A DNA stretch of 64,000 bases from Limosilactobacillus coleohominis 101-4-CHN (GCF_000161935.1 NZ_GG698802.1:506594-570593), one strand, 5' to 3'; shown: positions 54,392-62,931, counted from the first letter of the stretch. Numbers and translations are program-made. The notes: a model not told the origin generated them from the letters alone.

Positions 54392-54742
54392 TTAGTCCAT
54401 TGCCTTTTTGTATAATTCTTGAATTGGTGCGGTAATGGTTTGGTTCAATTGTTGCATCATCGCATCCATTTGTCGTTCCTTTTCCATTAACTTCTTCACA
54501 ACATCCTTCTTGCTAACTTCGCTAGCCAAATTTTGGACATTCTTAATTTCATCTTCGGTTAGCTTTTGTCCTTGCATTTGCTTTTGTTGGGCAGCTGCTT
54601 GCGCCTTTTGGAAGTTCTTAAAAAGCTCAAAGGCATCCTTATCTGCCATCATTTCATTAAAAGCAGCTTCAAGCGCCGTGTATTCCTGCGTTTCACGCAT
54701 TTGTTTTGCTAAATCATTGGCGGTGTCATAAATATTTACCAT
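54392..54742 (-). CDS. YlbF/YmcA (YheA) family protein, 116 aa
   Basis: The 116-aa all-helical protein has the family layout: ANDLAKQMRETQEYTALEAAFNEMMADKDAFELFKNFQ, then the KMQGQKLTEDEI turn and a long C-terminal helix rich in Met and Gln. In Bacillus, relatives YlbF and YmcA steer RNA cleavage by RNase Y, while YheA is uncharacterised. Its position beside yhaM fits YheA. Confidence 0.9.
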   Translation of the reverse strand: MVNIYDTANDLAKQMRETQEYTALEAAFNEMMADKDAFELFKNFQKAQAAAQQKQMQGQKLTEDEIKNVQNLASEVSKKDVVKKLMEKERQMDAMMQQLNQTITAPIQELYKKAMD

Positions 54743-54798
54743 GATAGAGTCCTCCTAAAATTTCATCTTTTTTATTGTATCATGCTTTCAGTAATTGT

Positions 54799-56892
54799 CT
54801 AAAACATCGAACGAATTCCATTCCAAAATTGACTCGCCCGATCACCAAGCTCACTTGCTCCCCGCTTAAATTCATCAGCAAGTTGACCAGTCCAGTTACT
54901 TTCTGATTTAGTCCCTGCTTGAGCGCGTTCTTGAGCATCTTTAACCGTAAACTGGGTGCCCTTCGTATTTGGCAACAAGCTGCCCATTTCAGTCTTAAAT
55001 AGCGAATTAATATCTGTGCTTTCAACGCTAGAAAGGTACTGATTCTTCTTAGCGTTATCATATCCTTCCCAAGTGGCCACCACGACGTCAGGAGTATAAC
55101 CAATTATCCACTGGTCACGATCGTTATTATCGTCCTTACCAGTGTCGGTGGTGCCGGTTTTCCCTGCTAAGGTATAGCCACTTGGGCGCGCTGTTTTCCC
55201 AGTACCGTGCTTGTAAACACCAATTAACATGCTCGTCATTTGGTTAGCAATTTTTTGTGATATAATCCGTTTTGTTTTCAATCGGCGGTCACGCTTAATG
55301 ACCTTTCCTGATGAATCTTCAATCTTCGTAATAAAATGGGTAGTCGGTAATTGACCGCCTGAAGCAAAGACTGCATATGCCCGTGCCATTTGAGCTGGTG
55401 AAACCCCTTTAGTCATCCCACCAAGGGCCAGTGCTAAGTTACGATCACCTTTTGTAACCGGAATGCCAAATTGTTGGGCCATTCGATAACCGGTATTAAC
55501 CCCGATTTTATTTAGTAGCCAAACTGCTGGTGCATTCAAGCTTTCGTAAACCGCTTTGTACATTGGGACACTCCCGCTGTATTGGTGATTATAATTCTGT
55601 GGTGTGTAATGATTACTGCCATACGATTGTTTTTTGTCTGCCAAGCTGGAATCATAAAAATAACCATGTTCCAGCGCTGGGGTGTAAACTGCAATGGGCT
55701 TCATCGTTGATCCAGGTTGGCGAGTCATCTGGGTTGCCCGATTATAGCCCCGGAAAACATGCTTGCCCCGACCACCAACGATGGCCATGACACCACCGGT
55801 TTTCGGATTCATCGCAATTGAAGCAGATTGTACGGTTGCACCATTGCTGGCTGGAAAGTTATCGTCATCATCATAGACATTCTGCATTGCTCGCTGCTGA
55901 CCTTGATCTAAGGTCGTGTAAATTTTATAACCATTATTCATAACCTCTTTTTCGGACAGGTGGTAACGACTAATGGCTTCACTGATAACAGCATCAAAAT
56001 AGTATGGATACTTATACGTATCCTCGTAATGGTAACCGTTACTAATCGTTAATGGTGTCTGCTTATATGAATTAGCAGCTGACTGGCTCAATTTTTTATT
56101 TTCAACCATCAATTGTAAGACAACATTGCGTCGTTGCTTAGCTGCTTGTGGATGATCCACTGGATCATAAATTCCTGGAGAGGTTAGCATTCCTGCCAAA
56201 GTGGCAGCTTGTGGCACCGTTAGTTCACTCGCGTTGCGATTAAAATAACGCTTTGCTGCATCTTGAACTCCCCACACTCCATGACCAAAGTAGGCATTGT
56301 TTAAATACATGGTCAAAATTTCTTTTTTTGAATATTTATTTTCCACTTCAATGGCAATAAATATTTCCTTAGCTTTCCGCGAAAAAGTTTGCTGCTGAGT
56401 TAAAAATGCATTCTTGACTAACTGCTGGGTTAACGTACTCCCCCCACCAGAAATGTAATCACGATGAAGCAGCTTGTTTTTTAAAAGCAAGAATCCGGCA
56501 CGACCAAGTCCACGGAACGAAAACCCATGCTCATGATAAAATCCCCGATCTTCGGTTGAAAGGACCGCATCGGGTACATTTTGGGAAATTCGATCTAATT
56601 TAACATACGTCCCCTTTTGGGAATAAAGGCTACCAGCTTGTTGATTATGGCGATCATAAATAATCGTATTCCGCTCAAGACGTGAAGCGAGTTTACCAAC
56701 ACCAGCCGTTTTAGCGACAATCGTGAGATAAATACTCATAAATAAAAAAAGGGTCAGACAAATGACAATTAGCCATCTCGTTAATTGATAACGATGCCAA
56801 AACCTTTTTAGCCACGCGAGAAACTTCTGCCAATGTTCTTTAACCCATCCTTGGATTCGCTGACGTAAATTGTCTAGTTTGAACGACTTCAT
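54799..56892 (-). CDS. Class A penicillin-binding protein (PBP1A-like)
   Basis: The 697-aa bifunctional enzyme has a basic cytoplasmic tail, one membrane helix (~38-60), a GT51 domain with the catalytic Glu114 in STEDRGFYHEHGFS and GGGSTLTQQLVKNAF, and a transpeptidase domain with S395-T-M-K398, S451-L-N and K578-T-G. It polymerises and cross-links peptidoglycan. The C-terminus is a short soluble tail. Confidence 0.95.
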   Translation of the reverse strand: MKSFKLDNLRQRIQGWVKEHWQKFLAWLKRFWHRYQLTRWLIVICLTLFLFMSIYLTIVAKTAGVGKLASRLERNTIIYDRHNQQAGSLYSQKGTYVKLDRISQNVPDAVLSTEDRGFYHEHGFSFRGLGRAGFLLLKNKLLHRDYISGGGSTLTQQLVKNAFLTQQQTFSRKAKEIFIAIEVENKYSKKEILTMYLNNAYFGHGVWGVQDAAKRYFNRNASELTVPQAATLAGMLTSPGIYDPVDHPQAAKQRRNVVLQLMVENKKLSQSAANSYKQTPLTISNGYHYEDTYKYPYYFDAVISEAISRYHLSEKEVMNNGYKIYTTLDQGQQRAMQNVYDDDDNFPASNGATVQSASIAMNPKTGGVMAIVGGRGKHVFRGYNRATQMTRQPGSTMKPIAVYTPALEHGYFYDSSLADKKQSYGSNHYTPQNYNHQYSGSVPMYKAVYESLNAPAVWLLNKIGVNTGYRMAQQFGIPVTKGDRNLALALGGMTKGVSPAQMARAYAVFASGGQLPTTHFITKIEDSSGKVIKRDRRLKTKRIISQKIANQMTSMLIGVYKHGTGKTARPSGYTLAGKTGTTDTGKDDNNDRDQWIIGYTPDVVVATWEGYDNAKKNQYLSSVESTDINSLFKTEMGSLLPNTKGTQFTVKDAQERAQAGTKSESNWTGQLADEFKRGASELGDRASQFWNGIRSMF

Positions 56893-56989
56893 TTAATCCT
56901 CCATTATTTACCAATCCAAATAATTCTATCACAAAGCAACATTTTCCAGCATTTTTTCGCAGACCTTTAGTAAAACTTATTCAAAAGAA

Positions 56990-57030
56990 AGCGGGACAAA
57001 GCTTTGATGGCTTCGTCCCGTTTTTTGGCA
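56990..57030. terminator. Bidirectional terminator after argS
   Basis: CGGGAC/GTCCCG with AGC/GCT inside forms a hairpin with T6 on the plus side and CTTTCTTTT on the minus side, just past the argS stop. Confidence 0.7.
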
Positions 57031-57057
57031 GACCCGTGTTAATTTTAACTAAACTTA

Positions 57058-58749
57058 TTACATTTCATCTGGTGCCTTAACCCCAAGTAAAGCTAAGGAT
57101 GACTTCAGAACTTCACTAACTGCCTTGACCAAAGCAAGACGAGCCATCTTTTCATCATCGTCAACCAAGATTCGGGTGTGAGCGTAATATTGGTTAAAGT
57201 CCTTTGCTAATGCGAGAGCATACTTTCCAACTAATGATGGATCATATTCGTTAGCTGCACGTTCAATAACCTCACCATACTGACCTAGCCGGGTCAAAAT
57301 TCCCCAAGCTTCATCACCAGATAACGCTAAAGATTCAGCTTGAGCAAAGTCAGGTGTCCCCGCCTTGCGTAAAATACTTTCTGCCCGTGCATGAGCATAT
57401 TGAACATACGGACCCGTTTCCCCTTCGAACTTAACAACATCTGCTAATTTGAAGTCAATGGAGTTTGTCCGTTCATTCTTTAAATCATGGAAAATAACGG
57501 CGCCTACCCCAACTTGACGGGCCACTTCATCCGCATTTTGTAGTTCAGGATTCTTTTCCGCGATTTGCTGACGAGCCAATTTAATGGAATCATTCAAAAC
57601 ATCTTCTAGTTGAACAATATTCCCTTTCCGCGTGGACATTTTTTTACCATTCAGGCTCATCAATCCAAATGGAATATAGTGAATTTGTTTGGACCAGGTA
57701 AAGCCCATTTCACTAAATACCGCTTTTAATTGATCAAAGTGGTTACGTTGCTCTGCACCTACAACATACAGAGCTTGTGCAAAGCCATACATTCGTTTTC
57801 TAAATAAGGCGGCAGATAAGTCACGAGTAATGTAAAGTGATGAACCATCTGATTTCTTAATTAGGGCCGGATTTAGATTGTATTTTTCTAGATCAACAAT
57901 CTGAGCCCCCTTACTTTCTTGAAGTAAATGCTTATCCTGCAATAGTTGATCAATTTCTGCCATTTTATCATTGTAGAACGCCTCACCATTATAGGAGTCA
58001 AAATCAATGTCTAGTAACCGGTAAATCTTCATAAATCGTTTTAAAGATTCCGCCCGGAACCATTTCCAAAGACGGTAGGCTTCTGGATCACCGTTTTCAA
58101 GATTTTTAAACCACTCCCGACCTAAATCATTATATTCAGGATGCGTATCTGCTTCGGTATTAATTTTAACGTAATATTTTTGCAGAGTATTGATTGGATC
58201 TTGTTGGACCTCTTCTTCATTTCCCCACATCTCATAAGCAGCCATTAATTTACCAAACTGGGTTCCCCAATCTCCAAGGTGGTTAATCCGAATTGGATTA
58301 TAGCCCACTTTAGCTAAAATATTAGCAATCGCATTACCAATTACCGTCGAGCGCAGGTGCCCCATCCCCATTGGCTTAGCAATATTAGGAGAAGACAGGT
58401 CAATCGCAACGTTAGCCAAGTGACCAAGGTCTTGTGAACCATAATTTTCTGGATCAGCCAAAATGGTTTTGAGAATGTTTTCACCAACCACCTGCTTGTC
58501 TAAAAAGAAATTAATGTACGGTCCCGCAACCACAACTTTTTCAAATCCAGTCTGATCAATTTTAGCCAAGAGCTCTTGGGCAATTATCTGTGGTGCTTTA
58601 TGAAGTGTTTTGGCTAAAAAGAAAGTTGGAAAGGCGTAATCACCATTGTTAGAATCCTTAGGCCGTTCAATCTTATCGGCAATTTCGTTCATTGATAAGT
58701 CAGTTAATGCTGGTTGTAATGCTTTAATTACTTGCTCTCGTTCGTTCAT
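57058..58749 (-). CDS. argS: Arginine--tRNA ligase
   Basis: The ATG at 58747-58749 follows AAAGGAG and gives 563 aa, the usual length; the longer frame reads into the T-box and is rejected. The class I enzyme has an N-terminal Arg-tRNA recognition domain, the HIGH-like site [28 protein letters not shown], the KMSTRKGN loop and the DALR anticodon-binding domain ([15 protein letters not shown] onward). Expression should depend on uncharged tRNA-Arg through the upstream leader. Confidence 0.97.
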   Translation of the reverse strand: MNEREQVIKALQPALTDLSMNEIADKIERPKDSNNGDYAFPTFFLAKTLHKAPQIIAQELLAKIDQTGFEKVVVAGPYINFFLDKQVVGENILKTILADPENYGSQDLGHLANVAIDLSSPNIAKPMGMGHLRSTVIGNAIANILAKVGYNPIRINHLGDWGTQFGKLMAAYEMWGNEEEVQQDPINTLQKYYVKINTEADTHPEYNDLGREWFKNLENGDPEAYRLWKWFRAESLKRFMKIYRLLDIDFDSYNGEAFYNDKMAEIDQLLQDKHLLQESKGAQIVDLEKYNLNPALIKKSDGSSLYITRDLSAALFRKRMYGFAQALYVVGAEQRNHFDQLKAVFSEMGFTWSKQIHYIPFGLMSLNGKKMSTRKGNIVQLEDVLNDSIKLARQQIAEKNPELQNADEVARQVGVGAVIFHDLKNERTNSIDFKLADVVKFEGETGPYVQYAHARAESILRKAGTPDFAQAESLALSGDEAWGILTRLGQYGEVIERAANEYDPSLVGKYALALAKDFNQYYAHTRILVDDDEKMARLALVKAVSEVLKSSLALLGVKAPDEM

Positions 58750-58767
58750 CTGTATTCTCCTTTCAAT

Positions 58768-58975
58768 AAAAAAAGTCTCTAATAAGCTTACAAAGCTTAC
58801 TAGAGACGAGATTACCCGCGGTACCACTCTAATTGAAATGTAATTCCACTCATTCAAATTATTATAATGCTGACTTTTGCACGCTTCAAAGGGATCGCTG
58901 CCCAGCTTTCACCATCCTGAACTCGCTTGCTATTGACTGCCCTTTTACTTCTCAAAAGTCATTACCACGGTAATT
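58768..58975 (-). ncRNA. T-box leader (Arg) of argS
   Basis: The T-box AGAGTGGTACCGCGGG is at 58815-58830 on the minus strand, followed by the terminator GTCTCTAGTAAGC/GCTTATTAGAGAC with seven T. Stem I is closed by ATGACTTTT with AAAAGTCAGCAT. A CGU triplet just before its 3' strand is a fitting Arg specifier. The 5' end is placed near the A/T-rich sequence after the tRNA-Gly terminator and is approximate. Confidence 0.9.
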
Positions 58976-59002
58976 AAAAAAGCATCATCTTGACGACGGT
59001 GC
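58976..59002 (-). terminator. Terminator of tRNA-Gly
   Basis: GCACCGTC and GATGATGC pair in 7 of 8 positions around a 5-nt loop and are followed by six T on the minus strand. Confidence 0.6.
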
Positions 59003-59011
59003 CCTGTGGTA

Positions 59012-59082
59012 AGCGGGTAACGAGAATCGAACTCGCGACTCAACCTTGGGAAGGTTGTGTTTTACCACTGAACTATACCCGC
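59012..59082 (-). tRNA. tRNA-Gly (anticodon CCC)
   Basis: On the minus strand the acceptor GCGGGTA pairs with TACCCGC, the anticodon stem CAACC/GGTTG holds the loop TTCCCAA with anticodon CCC, and the T arm is GCGAG-TTCGATT-CTCGT. The discriminator is T, as usual for bacterial tRNA-Gly. The length is 71 nt and CCA is not encoded. It reads GGG codons. Confidence 0.93.
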
Positions 59083-59130
59083 ATAATCAAATCGGTAAAA
59101 AAGTACCTATTTGATAATAACACATTTTTA

Positions 59131-59469
59131 CTACTTGTCAGTATCTTTTTTGGCTTTTTTTGTTGTTTTCCGTTTCCGGGTTGTCTTATTGGCCTTTGCT
59201 GCTTTTTCAGCAGCTTCTTTTTCTTCTTTAGCTGCTTCTTCACGGTCTTCATCAGTCCGCGGAACAGCTTTCAGAATTGTAGCAGACGTCTTACGAACAA
59301 CGGCCCGCTTATTTAATTCATTAATGCTTGTCTTATCCTCGGGGTCAAAATCCTCGATGGACATCATAATTGAATTATCATAAACTTTCTCAACGGTTCC
59401 AGTAAAGTCATGTTCCAACTGGCCAAACTTCTCAGCCTTAACAACATCGCCAACCTTAAAGTATGTCAT
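59131..59469 (-). CDS. DUF2187 family protein with Lys/Ala-rich tail, 112 aa
   Basis: The N-terminal ~65 residues (FKVGDVVKAEKFGQLEHDFTGTVEKVYDNSIMMSIEDF and ELNKRAVVRKTSATIL) fit the small KOW-like beta-barrel family DUF2187. From ~70 to the end the chain is almost only Glu, Ala, Lys, Arg and Thr, first acidic and then strongly basic, suggesting a nucleic-acid-binding or disordered tail. The function is unknown. It lies alone between tRNA-Gly and the YisL-like gene. Confidence 0.8.
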   Translation of the reverse strand: MTYFKVGDVVKAEKFGQLEHDFTGTVEKVYDNSIMMSIEDFDPEDKTSINELNKRAVVRKTSATILKAVPRTDEDREEAAKEEKEAAEKAAKANKTTRKRKTTKKAKKDTDK

Positions 59470-59602
59470 TCAATCCACCCCATCAGTTATAAAATCAGTA
59501 ATGATGACTATTTTACTCATTTTCAGGCCATTTTTCAAGTCGTCTGCTTTCTCAGTAAAATAATGATAAAATGTTGCTAAACAATTATAAAGGAAATTAC
59601 CT

Positions 59603-59935
59603 ATGAAAAACATTTATCTGTTTATTTGTTGCGGAATTTTATTATTTATCAGTGTTACTTGTGGGATGCATTCTACGATTGATAAACGTACTAGTAGCTG
59701 GCTTGTAATAACCAGAATCATTATTCTAGCAATGCTCGTGGGGAAAATTGTTTTCTTCTTATTGACTTTACCGATTATTAGTTGGCGTTTGCTCATTCAG
59801 ATTGTTGCTTTAATCGTCTTATTCGTAATGGTTGAAATGATTTTTCGACGAAAATTATTAACTTTCGGAGTTCCATGGCTTGCTTTTATTTTAGAAGCTA
59901 CAACTTTTGTAGTCAGTCTTGTTTGTATTTTTTAA
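59603..59935 (+). CDS. Four-helix membrane protein, YisL-like (DUF1516), 110 aa
   Basis: The ATG at 59603 follows AAAGGAAA. The 110-aa chain has four hydrophobic helices (~4-20, ~33-52, ~60-80, ~88-108) with few charged residues, mostly in HSTIDKRTSSW and RRKLL. Length, helix count and the VMVEMIFRRK segment resemble the YisL/DUF1516 family of Firmicutes. The role is unknown. The tRNA-Arg gene follows on the same strand. Confidence 0.6.
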   Translation: MKNIYLFICCGILLFISVTCGMHSTIDKRTSSWLVITRIIILAMLVGKIVFFLLTLPIISWRLLIQIVALIVLFVMVEMIFRRKLLTFGVPWLAFILEATTFVVSLVCIF

Positions 59936-59943
59936 AGACCAGT

Positions 59944-59949
59944 TTATAA
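59944..59949 (+). promoter_or_regulatory. -10 box of tRNA-Arg(TCG)
   Basis: A perfect TATAAT lies 13 bases before the mature 5' end of the tRNA; TTG-rich sequence at the end of the preceding gene could serve as -35. Confidence 0.5.
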
Positions 59950-59962
59950 TAGAAGTTAATCG

Positions 59963-60035
59963 GCGCTCTTAGTGTAACTGGATAGCACATGAGATTTCGG
60001 TCCTCATTATCAGGGTTCGAGTCCCTGGGAGCGCA
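59963..60035 (+). tRNA. tRNA-Arg (anticodon TCG), with a mismatched anticodon stem
   Basis: The cloverleaf is 73 nt: acceptor GCGCTCT with GGAGCGC, D stem GTGT/GCAC, anticodon stem TGAGA/CCTCA with loop TTTCGGT (anticodon TCG), a 4-nt variable loop, and T arm CAGGG-TTCGAGT-CCCTG. The anticodon stem has an A-C mismatch next to the loop. The discriminator is A and CCA is not encoded. It should read CGA and possibly other CGN codons. Confidence 0.88.
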
Positions 60036-60048
60036 TTGAATATTTGTT

Positions 60049-60082
60049 AAAAGCGTTGATATATCAACGCTTTTATTTTTTA
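60049..60082 (+). terminator. Terminator of tRNA-Arg(TCG)
   Basis: A perfect stem AAAAGCGTTGAT/ATCAACGCTTTT is followed by ATTTTTT. Confidence 0.85.
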
Positions 60083-60114
60083 CTGTGTACCCATCATGTG
60101 CCATTAGTAATTAC

Positions 60115-60155
60115 ACAAAAAGACCCAGCGCTTAATCAAAGTTAGCACTGGGTTC
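60115..60155 (-). terminator. Terminator of the orphan RNA
   Basis: ACCCAG and CTGGGT with GC/GC inside pair around a 14-nt loop and are followed by CTTTTTG on the minus strand. Confidence 0.8.
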
Positions 60156-60434
60156 TTTTATACTGGGAAGTGGTTCAAAGTTGTTAAAAACTTTTGTCAC
60201 ACCCATCTTTGGGAAGGAATCATTTTCAGCCCTTTGCGAGAAAGCTATTATCTAAACTTAACTCATCAATTTTAATTCATCTTCCGCAAAGTAACTATTT
60301 ATTACCTAGTGCACGCCGGTAACCACACACTTCAAATAATATTACAGGTTACTCTTATGCTGCTTCTGACCTACTAAATCTTCAGCCGCTAGGCACGCGT
60401 AGATTTCTTGTTGTATCTACCTATTTCCTTCCAC
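60117..60434 (-). ncRNA. Orphan structured RNA, about 318 nt, family not recognised
   Basis: No open frame is present, yet the region has its own promoter (60441-60469) and terminator (60117-60153). Read on the minus strand, GGAAGGAA (60432-60425) pairs with UUCCUUCC (60219-60212) and encloses about 205 nt. Inside are GUAGAU/AUCUAC (60420-60399), UGCCUAG (60395-60389) with CUAGGUA (60309-60303), GUAACC/GGUUAC (60352-60319) and CUUUGCGG/UCGCAAAG (60291-60232). After the closing helix a hairpin is built from UGGG/CCCA, GUG/CAC and AAAGUU/AACUUU. The many nested complementary segments suggest a structured non-coding RNA. It does not show the conserved parts of RNase P RNA, tmRNA, SRP RNA or the single long hairpin of 6S RNA. 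Confidence 0.65.
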
Positions 60435-60440
60435 GTCTTT

Positions 60441-60469
60441 AATATAACATTAAATGTAAGCGATTTCAA
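60441..60469 (-). promoter_or_regulatory. Promoter of the orphan RNA
   Basis: TTGAAA (60464-60469) and TATATT (60441-60446) are exactly 17 bases apart on the minus strand, each differing from consensus at one position. The predicted start is near 60434. It lies just after the stop of the CPBP gene. Confidence 0.8.
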
Positions 60470-60483
60470 TAGTTGTTTTTACA

Positions 60484-61170
60484 TTAGCCAATCGTTCCTA
60501 ACAACGCAAGCAAAGCAACTAAGTTATTAATTGCGTGCAACCAAATTGTATTCGTGATATTACCAGTTTTACGATAAATGAAAGCAAAGACTGCCCCTAA
60601 ATAAAAATAAATTAAATAGCTAATAATGGTCGTACTAGAATGTTCCAATGTAAACAAAAGCCCTGATAATAAAATCGGTAACCAGAACGCTTCCCGCTTA
60701 AAGAAGAAATTCATTAATACACCACGAAAAATTAGTTCTTCAGCAATCGGATTCAGCACAACTGCCGCAAATGACATAATTATAAAGACCACCTGATTAC
60801 TGCTTAATAAACGACCAATTAATTGATTATTCGCCGTTTCCGTTTGATGATAAATCAGGTAATTCAGTAAATTTAATACTTGTTCACCAAGAATGACCGC
60901 GAGACATCCGCCAATAATCCATTTAAGATGCTGTCCTAGCCCCTGAGTGCTTGGTTGCCAATGGCGATACTTTAGGAAAAGGTGGCGTGCCCATAAGATT
61001 ATTCCACCAAACACAATTACGTAGATCACAATCAAGAGTGCTAACATAGCTGGCACCGTTGAATACTTACGAATAAAAAGTAAAATAACTGGTGGTACCT
61101 GAATCAATAATGCCAATAGTCCGACAATTAAAACCCGCAATATCCAAAGCGGTCGTTTTGTTGCATTCAT
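60484..61170 (-). CDS. CPBP family intramembrane metalloprotease
   Basis: The ATG at 61168-61170 has GAGGGAAGTG upstream and gives 228 aa; a start 30 bases earlier is less likely. The protein has about 6-7 membrane helices. The Abi/CPBP motifs are present: NPIAEELIFRG (two Glu and Arg), LLFTLEHS (Phe and His) and IWLHAINN (His and Asn). Members process prenylated or bacteriocin-related proteins, and some give bacteriocin self-immunity. No bacteriocin gene is seen nearby. Confidence 0.92.
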   Translation of the reverse strand: MNATKRPLWILRVLIVGLLALLIQVPPVILLFIRKYSTVPAMLALLIVIYVIVFGGIILWARHLFLKYRHWQPSTQGLGQHLKWIIGGCLAVILGEQVLNLLNYLIYHQTETANNQLIGRLLSSNQVVFIIMSFAAVVLNPIAEELIFRGVLMNFFFKREAFWLPILLSGLLFTLEHSSTTIISYLIYFYLGAVFAFIYRKTGNITNTIWLHAINNLVALLALLGTIG

Positions 61171-61206
61171 AAATTCACTTCCCTCAAAAGTTTTATTCAT
61201 AATATC

Positions 61207-61243
61207 ACAAAACCTCTGTCACGCTGACAGAGGTTTTCTTTTT
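61207..61243. terminator. Terminator of the LacI-family gene
   Basis: A perfect 13-bp stem AAAACCTCTGTCA/TGACAGAGGTTTT with a 3-nt loop lies right after the regulator's stop; the T-run is on the plus side. Confidence 0.8.
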
Positions 61244-62259
61244 TATTCAACAGGACGCCCTGTACTGGAACGTTCAGTTAACTTTACTGGGACATCCACT
61301 AATTGTCTAGACATCTGAAGATCGTTAATCCGATTTAGTATTAGGCGAGCACTTGTTTCTCCTAATTCTAAAATTGGTTGTTCAATGGTTGTTAACTTTG
61401 GCGTAACATACTCGGCTAAGTCAATATTGTCATAGCCCATCACCGAAAGATCTTCTGGAATCTGAATTTCCCGTTCATGAAGGCCACGATAAAGACCAAT
61501 CGCCAATTCATCATTTCCACAAAAAACTGCCGTGGGCCGACGTTTTAATACTGCATCCGTCTGTTCATAACCGCCTAATTTAGTTAAAGGGGCAGCAACC
61601 AAATCCTGCTCTTCATTAAAGTGAATTCCCCGCTGCAGCAGTCCATTAATAAACCCGTCTAACCGTTTACGCAAATTTCTCGTTAACTGCTTTGGCATCA
61701 TCACCACAATCCGTTTGTGACCTAATTTTGCCAAATGTTCAGCAGCAATTGAACCACCTTGATAATCATCAACCTGCAGGCGGTCACCATCATCATTAAT
61801 TTGATTCCGATCAAAAAGTAAGTACGGAATCCGGTTAGGCTTTAAAATATTATCAATCGTATCTGCCGTGACACTAGAACTAGCAATAATCAAGCCATCA
61901 ACAGACCGCTCAACCAAATTTCCTAGGTAATATTTTTCGGTGGTTTCATCATTACTGGCACTGAAAACCAATGGTAAATAGTGTGCGTTGCGACAAACAG
62001 TTTGGATACCACGAAAGAAAGTACTAAAAAACGGATTACCAATATTCGGTACCAACACCCCAATTGTTTTGGATGAATGAAGAATCAAATTGCGGGCATT
62101 AAAATCCGGAACATAATGCATTTCGTCCTTCAGCTTTAAAACTCGCTCTTGTGTTTTTTTACTAAAACGGGCTCCCTTACCATTCAAGATTTGTGAAACT
62201 GTCGTTACCGAAACCCCGGCTTTCTCCGCTACATCCTTGATTGTTATTTTATTCGTCAT
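61243..62259 (-). CDS. LacI family transcriptional regulator (RbsR-like)
   Basis: The 338-aa protein has the N-terminal LacI helix-turn-helix (TIKDVAEKAGVSVTTVSQILNG) and the hinge. A periplasmic-binding-protein-like sensor domain follows (IGVLVPNIGNPFFSTFFRGIQ, DGLIIASSS, PTAVFCGNDELAIGLYRGLHE, LSVMGYDNIDLAEYVTPKLTTIEQP). The last block is close to ribose-repressor types. No sugar genes adjoin it, so its ligand is open. Two inverted repeats just upstream may be self-operators. The ATG at 62259 is preferred over TTG at 62262. Confidence 0.93.
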   Translation of the reverse strand: MTNKITIKDVAEKAGVSVTTVSQILNGKGARFSKKTQERVLKLKDEMHYVPDFNARNLILHSSKTIGVLVPNIGNPFFSTFFRGIQTVCRNAHYLPLVFSASNDETTEKYYLGNLVERSVDGLIIASSSVTADTIDNILKPNRIPYLLFDRNQINDDGDRLQVDDYQGGSIAAEHLAKLGHKRIVVMMPKQLTRNLRKRLDGFINGLLQRGIHFNEEQDLVAAPLTKLGGYEQTDAVLKRRPTAVFCGNDELAIGLYRGLHEREIQIPEDLSVMGYDNIDLAEYVTPKLTTIEQPILELGETSARLILNRINDLQMSRQLVDVPVKLTERSSTGRPVE

Positions 62260-62277
62260 CAATTTCCCTCATTCTGC

Positions 62278-62303
62278 GTTAAACGATTTACTAAAACAGT
62301 TTA
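62278..62303 (-). promoter_or_regulatory. Candidate operators upstream of the LacI-family gene
   Basis: Two adjacent AT-rich partial palindromes, GTTAAACGATTTAC (62278-62291) and AAACAGTTT (62294-62302), lie 20-45 bases before the start codon. Their AAACG/GTTT content is like LacI-family operators and suggests autoregulation. Confidence 0.4.
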
Positions 62304-62322
62304 CTACGGATTGAAAGGGATT

Positions 62323-62931
62323 TCAATTATTTTCAAAATGGACTCCAAAGACATTCTGCATAATTTCCTTTGCTTGCGCACATTGGGTTCCCCGAACCCT
62401 CAGATAATCAATCTTAGCCAACAAAATTTCATATTCCCATAGAGAAGAAAGGTCATGTTCGTTTAAATAATGTAAATTCAGTTTGATGGCTGACAAACTA
62501 TGAATCAAGCCCGTAAAATCATCTTCACCCTTATAACGATCTGTCCCGATTACTACCGGTAGCTGATGCTGATAAGAATCCTCCAGCAGTGTCCTTAAGA
62601 TATTGGTATTTTGATAATCATGATGCCGCAAAAATTCTTGCAATTTCCAAATATCGAAATAATGATGGTCTTCGGCTACTTTGCATTTTAAAGAGACCGT
62701 CGTTAAATAGTCAGTATGCGCTTGAACCTTATGAATACTTTCGAGCCGGATGGCGGTTAATCCGTTAATTTTACCATCCCAATCAATTCCTAATAACAGA
62801 ACAAATAATGGATCGATTGCAATCACAAAGCCAACATTAAAAATATCATCATCGACAAAGTTATAAACTTCGACCAAATACCCTTGCTGGTTTGCCATTA
62901 CTAATTGTTCTTTAATTTCGTTTGGTGACAT
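62323..62931 (-). CDS. Unknown protein, 202 aa
   Basis: The ATG at 62931 is 7 bases after GGAGG and is better placed than the ATG at 62937, only 1-2 bases after it. The product is soluble and acidic. The N-terminal ~70 residues look like a small beta-barrel (LVEVYNFVDDDIFNVGFVIAIDPLFVLLLGIDWDGKINGLTAIRLESI). The rest is mixed, with HYFDIWKLQEFLRHH and a helical C-terminus. No catalytic motif and no family is recognised. It lies 63 bases upstream of the LacI-family gene on the same strand and may share its transcript. Confidence 0.8.
   Translation of the reverse strand: MSPNEIKEQLVMANQQGYLVEVYNFVDDDIFNVGFVIAIDPLFVLLLGIDWDGKINGLTAIRLESIHKVQAHTDYLTTVSLKCKVAEDHHYFDIWKLQEFLRHHDYQNTNILRTLLEDSYQHQLPVVIGTDRYKGEDDFTGLIHSLSAIKLNLHYLNEHDLSSLWEYEILLAKIDYLRVRGTQCAQAKEIMQNVFGVHFENN

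Noticed and set aside
54435-54731. Long Ser/Cys-rich plus-strand frame opposite the YlbF-family gene
   Set aside because: Mirror frame of a clear gene; composition reflects the antisense of a Glu/Lys-rich helix and there is no ribosome site.
58749-58857. N-terminal extension of argS
   Set aside because: The extra 36 residues translate the T-box terminator and antiterminator; the ATG at 58749 has a good ribosome site.
60361-60385. Minus-strand GUCAGAAGCAGC in the orphan RNA, resembling part of the SRP RNA loop
   Set aside because: The SRP helix-8 loop with its GGAA tetraloop and symmetric stem is missing, and the overall fold differs.
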